31,205 bases of DNA from an uncultured Bacteroidales bacterium (GTDB taxonomy: Bacteria; Bacteroidota; Bacteroidia; Bacteroidales; UBA932), in assembly GCA_934675095.1 (NCBI GenBank), contig CAKUPC010000023.1, positions 1 through 31,205 of the forward strand, written 5' to 3'. Below are positions 1-7,886 of the stretch, piece by piece (the first letter of the stretch is position 1; every line of letters starts with the position of its first letter). Under the pieces are notes generated by a model. It was not told the origin of the DNA. It worked only from the letters and a program-made list of their open reading frames with translations, and made no database searches. Position numbers and translations under genes: made by a program.

Positions 1-33
1 GTGCCTTGTTCCCTGATTTCGTGGAAGTTGTCT

Positions 34-2457
34 CTATTTCTTTGCCTTTACTTTGCTTACTGTCGTGCCCTTTTGGTCAGGAGCGAGGCCGATGTGCAGG
101 CGAACCGTTTCCTTCCGGTTCCCGCGGCTGCGGTCGCCGATGATAAATTCGGAGACGGGGTCTTCGACGAATCTCTGGATGACCCTGCGCAGCGGGCGTG
201 CTCCGTAGCTCGGGTCGAAGCCTGCCTCGGCGATGAACTTTTTCACCCCGGGAGCGATGTCGAGACTGTATCCGGCATCGAGAATCCTATTCTGGAGTGC
301 CTTCAACTCGATGGAGACAATTTTCGCTATGCTTTCCGGCGTGAGGCTGTCGAAGAAAATCACCTCGTCGATGCGGTTGATGAACTCCGGCGGAAAGGTG
401 CGCTTGAGAGCCTTGTTAAGCACTGTCCTGCGGTTGTCACCGACATTGCGGCCGGCCGTGGCGAAGCCGACTCCGCTGCCGTATTCGTCAAGCTCGCGGG
501 AGCCGACGTTCGATGTCATGATGAGGATGGTGTTGCGGAAATCTACGGTGTTTCCGTCGGCGTCGGTCAGTCTTCCGTCGTCAAGGACTTGCAGCAGAAG
601 ACTATACACATCGGGATGCGCTTTCTCAATCTCATCCAGAAGCACGACGCAGTAGGGCTTGCGGCGCACCTTCTCGCTGAGCTGCCCGCCTTCTTCGTAG
701 CCCACATAGCCCGGAGGCGCGCCGATGAGTCTCGACACGTTGAACTTTTCGGAATACTCGCTCATGTCGATGCGCACCATGTTGTCCTCGCTGTCGAAGA
801 GATATTCCGCGATTGACTTCGCGAGCTGGGTCTTTCCCACTCCCGTCGGGCCGACAAACAGGAAGGTGCCTATCGGGCGGGCGGGATCTTTGATCCCGGC
901 GCGATTCCTCCGAATCGCGCGGACGACGCCGGCAACGGCCTCGTCCTGCCCGACTATCCGCTGCTCCAACCGGCCTTCCATCCGCATGAGCCTCAGGCTT
1001 TCCGACTGCGCCACGCTGCTCACCGGAATGCCCGTCATCTTGGAGACCACCTCGGCGACATCTTCCCTCCGCACGGCCTTCCCGCCGCGCAGCCGCACCA
1101 TCGACCCCGCCTCGTCCATGATGTCAAGGGCCTTGTCCGGAAGGCACCTGTCGGTCACATATCTCGCCGACATGGACACGCAGGCTTCCAGAGCGTCCTC
1201 GCTGTAGCTTGTCCCGTGGTACTGCTCATATCTCGGGCACATCCGCTCAAGGATTGACAGTGTCTGCGTCGCTGAGGTCGGCTCCACCACAATCTTCTGG
1301 AAGCGTCTGTCCAGCGCCCCGTCCTTCTCGACAATCTTTCGGAATTCGTCGAGCGTGGTCGCTCCTATGCACTGAATCTCTCCCCGTGCAAGGGCCGGCT
1401 TGAGTATGTTCGCCGCGTCGAGGCTTCCTGAACCGCCTCCTGCCCCGACCATTGTGTGGAACTCGTCTATGAACAGAATCACGTCCGGATTGGCGGCTAT
1501 CTCGTTCATGATGCCCTTGAGCCTCTTCTCGAAGTCTCCCCTGTAGCGCGTTCCCGCAACGACCGATGCCATGTCAAGCGAAACCAGCCTTTTCCCCGAT
1601 AGGGTCGGCGGGATGTCCCCTGTGGCAATCCTTATCGCTATTCCCTCCACAATGGCCGACTTGCCCACGCCAGGGTCTCCAATGAGCATCGCGTTGTTCT
1701 TCTTTCTCCTGCCGAGAATCTGAATCACTCTCATGATTTCGTCCTCGCGTCCCACGACCGGATCCAGCCTGTGCTCCCGCGCCGCCGCCGTGAGGTCATA
1801 CCCGAACTCATCCAGCAGGCTCTGTTCCTCTGCCGAAGCCAAATATCCTCCTCTTCCGGCTTTCGCTCCTGCTCCCGCGCCGTCCTCTGTCCCGGCCATT
1901 TCAGCGCCCGCCTCAGACCTTGCTCCCGTGCCTGTCCCGGTCCCTCTTTCCGCTCCCGACTCAGCGCCGCTCCCTCCGGTCGCGGCTCCGCCAGCCTCCG
2001 GAGAGTATTCTCCGCCCAGCAGTCCGAGCCGCGAAAACTCGTCACGCAGCGTCTCGTATGTCAGTCCGTGCTCGCGCAGGTACTCGACCCCATTGTTGGA
2101 TATCGACTTGCACAGCGCCAGCAGCAGGTGCTGCGGCCCGACGACGTTCCCTCCGGCTTTTGTCGCCTCCAAGACAGCTATGTTGATGATGTTGGCCGAA
2201 GTCCTCGACACGGTGACACTGTCGATTTCCGAGTAGGGAATATGTCTCGCGTTTGCGACCCTCTCGTCTATAAAGCATTTGAAATCAGCGAGGTCAATCC
2301 CGAGAAACTTCAGATGCATCGCCCCGAGGTTTTCCTCGTGCCGCAGCATACCGAGAAAAAGATGATCCGGCCCTATCATATAGCTGCCGGTTCGCATAGC
2401 CTCATCCCTTGCGTAGCCCACTATGGCGTTCAGAGTGTCGGAAATTGATATTTTCAT
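34..2457 (-). CDS. clpC: ClpC/ClpA-type AAA+ unfoldase of the Clp protease, lacking the middle domain
   Basis: This is a Hsp100 ATPase that unfolds proteins and feeds them to the ClpP peptidase in the cytosol. The 807 residues show two Clp N-domain repeats (about 1-140), a low-complexity Gly/Ala/Glu linker (about 150-207), AAA domain 1 (Walker A 260-267, Walker B near 326-334) and AAA domain 2 (Walker A GPTGVGKT at 536-543). A VGF tripeptide at 663-665 matches the ClpP-docking loop of ClpC. After AAA-1 the chain passes from DEAGSMVRLR (448-457) almost directly to the TGIPV segment, so the coiled-coil middle (UVR) domain typical of ClpC is absent, as in ClpA. I chose the ATG at 2457 because the N-domain begins there; an in-frame extension to 2604 would run through the promoter. 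It diverges from gyrA. Confidence 0.93.
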   Translation of the reverse strand: MKISISDTLNAIVGYARDEAMRTGSYMIGPDHLFLGMLRHEENLGAMHLKFLGIDLADFKCFIDERVANARHIPYSEIDSVTVSRTSANIINIAVLEATKAGGNVVGPQHLLLALCKSISNNGVEYLREHGLTYETLRDEFSRLGLLGGEYSPEAGGAATGGSGAESGAERGTGTGTGARSEAGAEMAGTEDGAGAGAKAGRGGYLASAEEQSLLDEFGYDLTAAAREHRLDPVVGREDEIMRVIQILGRRKKNNAMLIGDPGVGKSAIVEGIAIRIATGDIPPTLSGKRLVSLDMASVVAGTRYRGDFEKRLKGIMNEIAANPDVILFIDEFHTMVGAGGGSGSLDAANILKPALARGEIQCIGATTLDEFRKIVEKDGALDRRFQKIVVEPTSATQTLSILERMCPRYEQYHGTSYSEDALEACVSMSARYVTDRCLPDKALDIMDEAGSMVRLRGGKAVRREDVAEVVSKMTGIPVSSVAQSESLRLMRMEGRLEQRIVGQDEAVAGVVRAIRRNRAGIKDPARPIGTFLFVGPTGVGKTQLAKSIAEYLFDSEDNMVRIDMSEYSEKFNVSRLIGAPPGYVGYEEGGQLSEKVRRKPYCVVLLDEIEKAHPDVYSLLLQVLDDGRLTDADGNTVDFRNTILIMTSNVGSRELDEYGSGVGFATAGRNVGDNRRTVLNKALKRTFPPEFINRIDEVIFFDSLTPESIAKIVSIELKALQNRILDAGYSLDIAPGVKKFIAEAGFDPSYGARPLRRVIQRFVEDPVSEFIIGDRSRGNRKETVRLHIGLAPDQKGTTVSKVKAKK

Positions 2458-2509
2458 ATATGGACATTCTTTTGAGAGTGTTTTGGCTGACGTATTTTCA
2501 GCCCCTGTT

Positions 2510-2541
2510 TTTGCAAAATTACGCAAATCTCCGTATATTTG
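2510..2541 (+). promoter_or_regulatory. Predicted gyrA promoter
   Basis: TTTG at 2510-2513, a 20-base spacer and TATATTTG at 2534-2541 match the Bacteroidota housekeeping promoter. The start of transcription would lie near 2548, about 145 bases before the gyrA ATG. The site interlocks base for base with the clpC promoter on the other strand. Confidence 0.68.
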
Positions 2542-2545
2542 CAAA
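2514..2545 (-). promoter_or_regulatory. Predicted clpC promoter
   Basis: Reading the minus strand, TTTG (2545-2542) is followed by 20 bases and then TAATTTTG (2521-2514). This matches the Bacteroidota -33/-7 pattern TTTG-N19/20-TAnnTTTG. Transcription would start near 2507, giving a leader of about 50 bases. The -33 box directly abuts the -7 box of the opposing gyrA promoter. Confidence 0.6.
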
Positions 2546-2570
2546 CTATGCCGTGCCTTCTCGTACGATG

Positions 2571-2664
2571 TCGGGGAACACGTTATTCCAGACGGGTGAT
2601 ACATATATCATTATATGTGCCCCCGAAAAATGAAAAGAGCATAGTACCTCAGAATTTTGAGGAT
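2571..2664 (+). other. Potentially structured gyrA 5' leader
   Basis: The presumed gyrA leader holds several inverted repeats: TCGGGG (2571-2576) with CCCCGA (2621-2626) enclosing a 7-bp hairpin ACATATA-TCAT-TATATGT (2601-2618), then CCTCA/TGAGG around 2649-2664. I do not recognise a named riboswitch. The pairing is read by eye, and the function is unknown. Confidence 0.35.
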
Positions 2665-2692
2665 TTCAAAGTTGAAAATGAATATTTGAAAT

Positions 2693-5272
2693 ATGGAAAA
2701 CAACGAAGAAAAGATTACGACAGGCAGGATTGAGCAGGTTGACATCGACCAGCAGATGAGGAGCGCCTACATCGACTACTCAATGTCGGTGATTGTTTCC
2801 CGTGCCCTTCCTGACGTCAGGGACGGTCTCAAGCCGGTTCACAGGAGGGTGCTCTTCGGCATGGAGGGACTGGGGCTTTCCTACTCGGGGCAGACAAAGA
2901 AATCCGCCAGAATCGTCGGCGAGGTGCTCGGTAAGTATCATCCGCACGGAGATTCCAGTGTCTATGACGCGATGGCACGTCTCGCCCAGTGGTGGAGCGT
3001 CCGCTATCCGCTCGTTTATGGTCAGGGAAACTTCGGTTCCATGGACGGCGACCCTGTGGCTGCGATGCGTTACACCGAGGCCAAGCTCGAAAAGATTTCC
3101 GAGGACATTCTCGGCGACCTTGAGAAGGACACGGTCGATATGCAGAACAACTTCGACGACTCCCTTCAGGAGCCGACCGTGCTGCCGACCAAGCTGCCTC
3201 TGCTCCTGCTGAACGGATCTTCCGGAATCGCGGTCGGAATGGCGACGAACATGGCTCCGCACAACCTCTCCGAGTGCTGCGACGGCATCTGCGCCTACAT
3301 CGACAACCCGGACATCACCGTTGACGAGCTGATGCACTTCATCAAGGGACCGGACTTCCCGACGGGCGGCATCATCATGGGACGCCAGGGCATCAAGGAT
3401 GCCTTCGAGACCGGTCAGGGCAGGATTGTAATCCGTTCAAAGACCGAAATCGAGGTGAGCGAGAGCGGCCGCGAGACCATCGTCGTCACCGAGATTCCTT
3501 ATATGGTCAACAAGCGCGAGATGATTGAGAAAATCGCCGAACTCGTTGAGACAAAGAAGATTGACGGCATCTCGTATGTGAACGACGAGACCACCCGTCA
3601 CGGCGTGCGAATCATCATCCGCCTCAAGCAGGGGGCAAATTCGAGCGTGGTGCTGAACAGCCTGTTCAAGTATTCTCCGCTCCAGTCCAGCTTCAGCGTG
3701 AACAATGTCGCGCTCGTGAACGGAAGGCCTTACACGCTGAATCTCAAGGACCTTATCCGCAATTTCGTGGAGCACCGCCATCAGGTCATCGTGCGCCGCA
3801 CCAAGTTCGACCTCAAGAAGGCCCAGGCCCGCGCACATATCCTCGAAGGACTGCTCAAGGCCCTCGACGTGATTGACGAAATCATCAACATAATCCGCGC
3901 GTCGAAGAATGTCGATGACGCCAAGTCCCAGCTCATCGAAAGGTTCGAGTTCACCGACATACAGGCCTCCGCAATCGTCGAGATGCGTCTGCGTCAGCTC
4001 ACCGGACTCGAAAGGGAAAAGCTTCAGGGCGAATATGACGAACTTATGAAATTCATCAAATACTGCATCGACGTTCTCGGAAGCTACGATATGCAGATGG
4101 CAATCGTAAAGGACGAGACCATGCAGATGAAGGAGAAATACGGCGACGCGAGAAGGACCGAGATCACCCTCTCCGCCGAGGAATTCAATCCTGAGGACTT
4201 CTATCCGGACGAGGATGTCGTCGTGACGATTTCACACCTCGGATACATAAAGAGGACTCCGCTCACCGAGTACCGCACCCAGGCTCGCGGAGGCGTGGGA
4301 ATGAAGGGTGCCGCCAAGAGGGACGCGGATTTCATCGAGCACATCTATGTGGCGAATATGCACAGCACGCTCCTTCTCTTCACGGAGAGCGCCAAGTGCT
4401 TCTGGCTCAAGGTATATGAGGTTCCGGAGGGCTCGCGTTCGTCGAAGGGACGCGCCATCCAGAATGTGCTGAACCTCACCGCCGAGGACAGGATAAAGGC
4501 ATATCTCAACGTCCGTAACCTCAAGGACGAGGAGTACATCAACAATAATTATGTGGTTCTATGCACGAAGAACGGCGTCATCAAGAAGACCACGCTCGAA
4601 GCCTATTCAAGGCCTCGCGCGAACGGTGTCATCGCCCTTACCATACGCGAGGGGGACGAGCTTCTCGACGTCGCCCTCACGAGCGGCAGCAGCCAGATTT
4701 TCATCGCCGGCAAGGAGGGACGCTGCGTGAGGTTCGACGAGTCTGACGTAAGGCCTATGGGCAGAACCGCCGCCGGAGTGAAGGGAATCAACCTCGACAG
4801 CGAGAGCAACGAGGTCATCGGGCTGCTCAGCTACGAGCCTCAGGCCGAGGATGCCGCCGACCACTCGATTCTGGTTGTCAGCGACCACGGCTACGGCAAG
4901 CGTTCCGACTTTGAGGAGTACCGCAAGACCAGCCGAGGCAGCAAGGGCGTCAAGACCCTGAACATCACCGACAAGACAGGCGAACTCATTGCAATCAAGA
5001 ATGTTACGGACAACGACGACCTTATGATCATCACCCGCTCCGGACTTACAATCCGAATGGCGGTCTCTGACATCCGCATCGCGGGCAGGGCCACTCAGGG
5101 CGTGCGCCTGATTAATATCAAGGACGGCGACTCGATTGCGGCTGTTTCAGTCGTTGCAAAGAGCGACGACGAGGAAGAGACCACTGAGGCTCCGGTTGAA
5201 CAGCCTGAGGAGAGCTCGGCCGACGCGCAGGAAAACGCCGGTACTTCCGAGGCTCCGGAAACAGAGGCTTGA
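2693..5272 (+). CDS. gyrA: DNA gyrase subunit A
   Basis: GyrA is the DNA-breaking and DNA-wrapping subunit of gyrase, the A2B2 topoisomerase II that introduces negative supercoils. The 859-residue product has the winged-helix breakage domain with catalytic Tyr127 in AAMRYTE. The quinolone-determining segment reads [12 protein letters not shown]; Ser88 and Asp92 occupy the positions of E. coli Ser83 and Asp87, so the drug-sensitive residues are kept. The C-terminal beta-pinwheel carries a modified GyrA box, [10 protein letters not shown], in place of the QRRGGKG consensus, which separates it from ParC. The tail (about 825-859) is very acidic. The ATG at 2693 precedes the conserved start of the family. 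It is transcribed divergently from clpC, and a TPR gene follows 80 bases downstream, an order I recall from other Bacteroidales. Confidence 0.97.
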   Translation: MENNEEKITTGRIEQVDIDQQMRSAYIDYSMSVIVSRALPDVRDGLKPVHRRVLFGMEGLGLSYSGQTKKSARIVGEVLGKYHPHGDSSVYDAMARLAQWWSVRYPLVYGQGNFGSMDGDPVAAMRYTEAKLEKISEDILGDLEKDTVDMQNNFDDSLQEPTVLPTKLPLLLLNGSSGIAVGMATNMAPHNLSECCDGICAYIDNPDITVDELMHFIKGPDFPTGGIIMGRQGIKDAFETGQGRIVIRSKTEIEVSESGRETIVVTEIPYMVNKREMIEKIAELVETKKIDGISYVNDETTRHGVRIIIRLKQGANSSVVLNSLFKYSPLQSSFSVNNVALVNGRPYTLNLKDLIRNFVEHRHQVIVRRTKFDLKKAQARAHILEGLLKALDVIDEIINIIRASKNVDDAKSQLIERFEFTDIQASAIVEMRLRQLTGLEREKLQGEYDELMKFIKYCIDVLGSYDMQMAIVKDETMQMKEKYGDARRTEITLSAEEFNPEDFYPDEDVVVTISHLGYIKRTPLTEYRTQARGGVGMKGAAKRDADFIEHIYVANMHSTLLLFTESAKCFWLKVYEVPEGSRSSKGRAIQNVLNLTAEDRIKAYLNVRNLKDEEYINNNYVVLCTKNGVIKKTTLEAYSRPRANGVIALTIREGDELLDVALTSGSSQIFIAGKEGRCVRFDESDVRPMGRTAAGVKGINLDSESNEVIGLLSYEPQAEDAADHSILVVSDHGYGKRSDFEEYRKTSRGSKGVKTLNITDKTGELIAIKNVTDNDDLMIITRSGLTIRMAVSDIRIAGRATQGVRLINIKDGDSIAAVSVVAKSDDEEETTEAPVEQPEESSADAQENAGTSEAPETEA

Positions 5273-5352
5273 TTATTGTAAAATCACAAAGGATTCGGGC
5301 GGGAGGCAGACCCGGCTGAAACAATATTAAAACATTAAATTTCTGATGCATT

Positions 5353-6714
5353 ATGAAAAAGACATTAATCGCATTGACAGTTTTGCTTTCTTCCGCTATC
5401 ATGGTCACGGCACAGCAGAAGTCACCCGAGGCGCTGCGCACGGCTGTAGAAAAGGCTGAGGCTGCCGCTGAAAATCCTAAGAAGGCAGAGAAGCCTGACA
5501 CGTGGATGAAGATAGGAAAGGCTTATGTGGATGCCTACAACGGTCCTGCGGGACAGCTCTGGATTGGTGCCTCTCAGGCTGAGCTTCAGCTTGTGACGGG
5601 CAACGCGCAGCCGATTTCAGTCGAGACTGTTGAACTCAGCGGCTCTCCTTGCCAGAAGCAGGTGTTCGCCGACAAGGAACTTTATTTCAATCAGCAGGGA
5701 CAGCTCGTCCTCATCAATGTCACGAAGCCGGTCTATGGCGATGCCCTTGCAAAGGCCGTGGAGGCTTACGCCAAGGCCGGGGAACTTGATGTTGCCGGCA
5801 AGAAGAGCAAGGCCATCACCGAGGCTCTCAACGACATTTCAGGAAAGTATCTCAACGACGGAATGAACGCCTACACTCTCGGAGACCTCAGGACTTCAAG
5901 CATTGACTTTGAGAATGCGGCAAACGCTGCCATGACTCCTCCAAGCAACCGTCTCGACACCACGGCCGTCTATAACGCCGGCTTCACGGGATGGGCATAC
6001 GCCAACTCCCTCGCGCAGACTGATTCTCTTGCAGCGGTTGCCGAGTATCAGCGTGCCAAGGGTTTCTTCGAGACCTGCCTCGCAAACGGCTACTACTACG
6101 AGGGCGGCGAGGTGTTCGCGAAGCTTCACGACATCAATAACAAGCTCGGAGACAAGGATGCGGCAAGACAGGTTCTTGAGACCGGTTTCCAGATATTCCC
6201 TGACAGCCAGAGCATCCTCATCTCTCTCATCAACTTCTACATCGAGAACAACGAGGATCCGGACAAGCTCTTCACCCTCATCGACGCTGCAATCGCCAAC
6301 GAGCCGAACAACGCGTCCCTCTACTATGTGAAGGGCAATATCTACAAGCAGCTCGACAAGCAGCAGGAGGCGAAGGATGCCTACTACAAGTGCGCTGAAA
6401 TCAATCCTGACTACGAGTTCGGCTACATCGGCGCCGGCATCATGCTCTACGAGAACGCCGTGGCCCTTTCTGAGAAGGCTTCCAACGAGATGGACGACAA
6501 GAAGTACGAGGAGCTCGTCGCTCAGTTCGAGCAGTGCCTCAAGGACGCAATAGACCCGTTCGAGAAGGCCTACGCGGTTTCAAAGGATGAGAGCATAAAG
6601 AACAACATCGCCCTCTACCTCAAGAACATCTACTATCGTTTCGTCACCCAGGGCCCTGAATACGAGGCCGCCTACAAGAAGTACGACGAAATCGTAAAGA
6701 ACAGTCAGCAGTAA
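5353..6714 (+). CDS. Exported tetratricopeptide-repeat protein
   Basis: The 453-residue product begins with a typical Sec signal peptide (basic MKK, then a hydrophobic run to about residue 20, ending TAQQ), so it is probably periplasmic. The remainder is alpha-helical and rich in Ala, Lys, Glu and Tyr. Several degenerate TPR-like units are visible, clearest at about 320-360 (NNASLYYVKGNIYKQLDKQ followed by EAKDAYYKCAEINPD). TPR proteins act as scaffolds; no enzymatic motif is visible and the partner is unknown. It lies 80 bases after gyrA on the same strand and could be co-transcribed. A strong hairpin follows the stop codon. Genes of this kind commonly follow gyrA in Bacteroidales, but I know of no proven link to gyrase. 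Confidence 0.85.
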   Translation: MKKTLIALTVLLSSAIMVTAQQKSPEALRTAVEKAEAAAENPKKAEKPDTWMKIGKAYVDAYNGPAGQLWIGASQAELQLVTGNAQPISVETVELSGSPCQKQVFADKELYFNQQGQLVLINVTKPVYGDALAKAVEAYAKAGELDVAGKKSKAITEALNDISGKYLNDGMNAYTLGDLRTSSIDFENAANAAMTPPSNRLDTTAVYNAGFTGWAYANSLAQTDSLAAVAEYQRAKGFFETCLANGYYYEGGEVFAKLHDINNKLGDKDAARQVLETGFQIFPDSQSILISLINFYIENNEDPDKLFTLIDAAIANEPNNASLYYVKGNIYKQLDKQQEAKDAYYKCAEINPDYEFGYIGAGIMLYENAVALSEKASNEMDDKKYEELVAQFEQCLKDAIDPFEKAYAVSKDESIKNNIALYLKNIYYRFVTQGPEYEAAYKKYDEIVKNSQQ

Positions 6715-6747
6715 AAGCCGCCAAAGAAGCGGATTGCTTCGTTACAC

Positions 6748-6797
6748 AAAGCCCCTGAATCCTCACAACCATCAGGTTGCTCCGGTTCAGGGGCTTT
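6748..6797. terminator. Hairpin terminator between convergent genes
   Basis: The 12-base arm AAAGCCCCTGAA (6748-6759) is repeated in inverse as TTCAGGGGCTTT (6786-6797), with a nested CAACC/GGTTG hairpin (6766-6779) in between. A/T bases flank both sides, so the structure could stop transcripts from the TPR gene and, in reverse, from phoH. ACAC and GTGT just outside extend the stem past one bulge. Confidence 0.75.
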
Positions 6798-6798
6798 C

Positions 6799-6914
6799 GT
6801 GTGCCTTGCACCTTGCAAATTGACCCCTCCCGTCCCCTCGAAGGGGAAGTGGTACTCCGTGCACACTAACGCACAACCTTTGCTTCGTTGTTCTCCGTAC
6901 GGCACTTAAGTGCC
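6799..6914. repeat. Palindrome-rich intergenic segment, possible dispersed repeat
   Basis: Within about 115 bases there are a 14-base perfect palindrome GGCACTTAAGTGCC (6901-6914), an overlapping 8-base palindrome CCGTACGG (6895-6902), a hairpin CCCCT-CGA-AGGGG (6834-6846) and GTGTGC/GCACAC arms (6799-6804 and 6861-6866). No gene is convincing here; a 66-codon minus-strand frame spans it but resembles nothing I know. The density of palindromes suggests a REP- or MITE-like intergenic repeat, but only one copy is present in this window. Confidence 0.4.
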
Positions 6915-6948
6915 TATGTGATAATAGAGAAGGATAGTGTGTTCACCG

Positions 6949-7884
6949 CTATTCGCCGTCGAACGCCTTGACGATTTTCGATACCAACGGATGCCGCACA
7001 ATGTCGGCGTTGGTGAAGTGGATGCAGGAGATTCCCTTGATTCCCTCCAGGAGCTTCATTCCGCGCAGCAGGCCGCTGTCCGCCTTGTTGGGCAAATCGA
7101 CCTGCGAGGCGTCGCCGGTGACGATGAACTTCGCGTCGCGGCCCATTCGCGTGAGGAACATCTTGAGCTGACCGAGGTTGGTGTTCTGCGCCTCGTCGAG
7201 AATCACGCAGGCGCGGTCGAGGGTGCGTCCGCGCATATAGGCGAGCGGTGCAATCTGAATCGTCCCGTCGGCGATGAAGTCCTGAAGCTTCTTAGGCGGA
7301 ATCATGTCGCCGAGCGCGTCGTAAAGCGGCTGGAGATACGGGTCGAGCTTGTCCTTGAGGTCGCCGGGCAGAAATCCGAGCCTTTCCCCGGCCTCCACCG
7401 CAGGCCGCGTGAGTATAATCCTCTTGACCTCCCTGTTCTTCAATGCCCTCACAGCCAGCGCTATGGCGACATAAGTCTTTCCCGTTCCGGCAGGCCCCAC
7501 GGCAAAGAGCAGGTCGTTCTCGAAATATGCCTTCACCATCTTCTCCTGCGTGGCATTCCGCGCCTTTATCGGCTTCCCGTCGTTCCCGAACACAATCGGC
7601 GCGTCCGAGTGCACCATGAACTCCTCAGCGGCGTTCCCGCCCTCGAAAAGCTCCTCCACATCGTAGGTCGAAAGCGTCCGCTTGTGCATTCTCTTCTCAA
7701 TCAGTCGGCCTATTTTTTCGTTGAACCCGATGATGTCGTCCTGCGTCCCGTCCAAAAGCAGCTCATTTCCCCGGGCCACCACCTTCAACTTAGGAAAATA
7801 AGCGCAAAGCGCCTCCAGAAGCCTGTTAGCCGGCCCGTAAATCTCAATAGGGTCAATCGCCTCAAGTGTAATCGTCTTTTTCAT
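6949..7884 (-). CDS. phoH: PhoH family ATPase
   Basis: PhoH proteins are cytosolic P-loop ATPases linked to RNA metabolism and phosphate or stress responses; the exact substrate is not settled. The 311-residue product has a small N-terminal KH-like segment (about 1-70) and then the PhoH domain with Walker A GPAGTGKT (130-137), a VILDEAQN Walker B and the VTGDASQVDLP motif. I start it at the ATG at 7884, where the conserved MKKTITLE begins. The open frame extends upstream to 8037, but that part is arginine-rich and overlaps the capA-like gene out of frame. Only two bases separate it from the stop of the upstream gene, so it is the last gene of a DUF389-capA-phoH operon. Confidence 0.94.
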   Translation of the reverse strand: MKKTITLEAIDPIEIYGPANRLLEALCAYFPKLKVVARGNELLLDGTQDDIIGFNEKIGRLIEKRMHKRTLSTYDVEELFEGGNAAEEFMVHSDAPIVFGNDGKPIKARNATQEKMVKAYFENDLLFAVGPAGTGKTYVAIALAVRALKNREVKRIILTRPAVEAGERLGFLPGDLKDKLDPYLQPLYDALGDMIPPKKLQDFIADGTIQIAPLAYMRGRTLDRACVILDEAQNTNLGQLKMFLTRMGRDAKFIVTGDASQVDLPNKADSGLLRGMKLLEGIKGISCIHFTNADIVRHPLVSKIVKAFDGE

Positions 7885-7886
7885 AT

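Noticed and set aside
1..816. Long plus-strand open frame opposite the 3' half of clpC
   Set aside because: It lies wholly antisense to well-conserved AAA+ sequence, has no recognisable domain, and is explained by the codon bias of the GC-rich gene on the other strand.
2693..5272. Topoisomerase IV subunit A (ParC) as the identity of gyrA
   Set aside because: The C-terminal region has six-blade pinwheel-like repeats and a recognisable, if altered, GyrA box. The length and the neighbours also fit GyrA.
6705..6905. 66-codon minus-strand open frame in the TPR-phoH intergenic region
   Set aside because: It runs through the terminator hairpin and palindromes and has no family signature or upstream initiation signal. 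I treat the region as a possible repeat instead.
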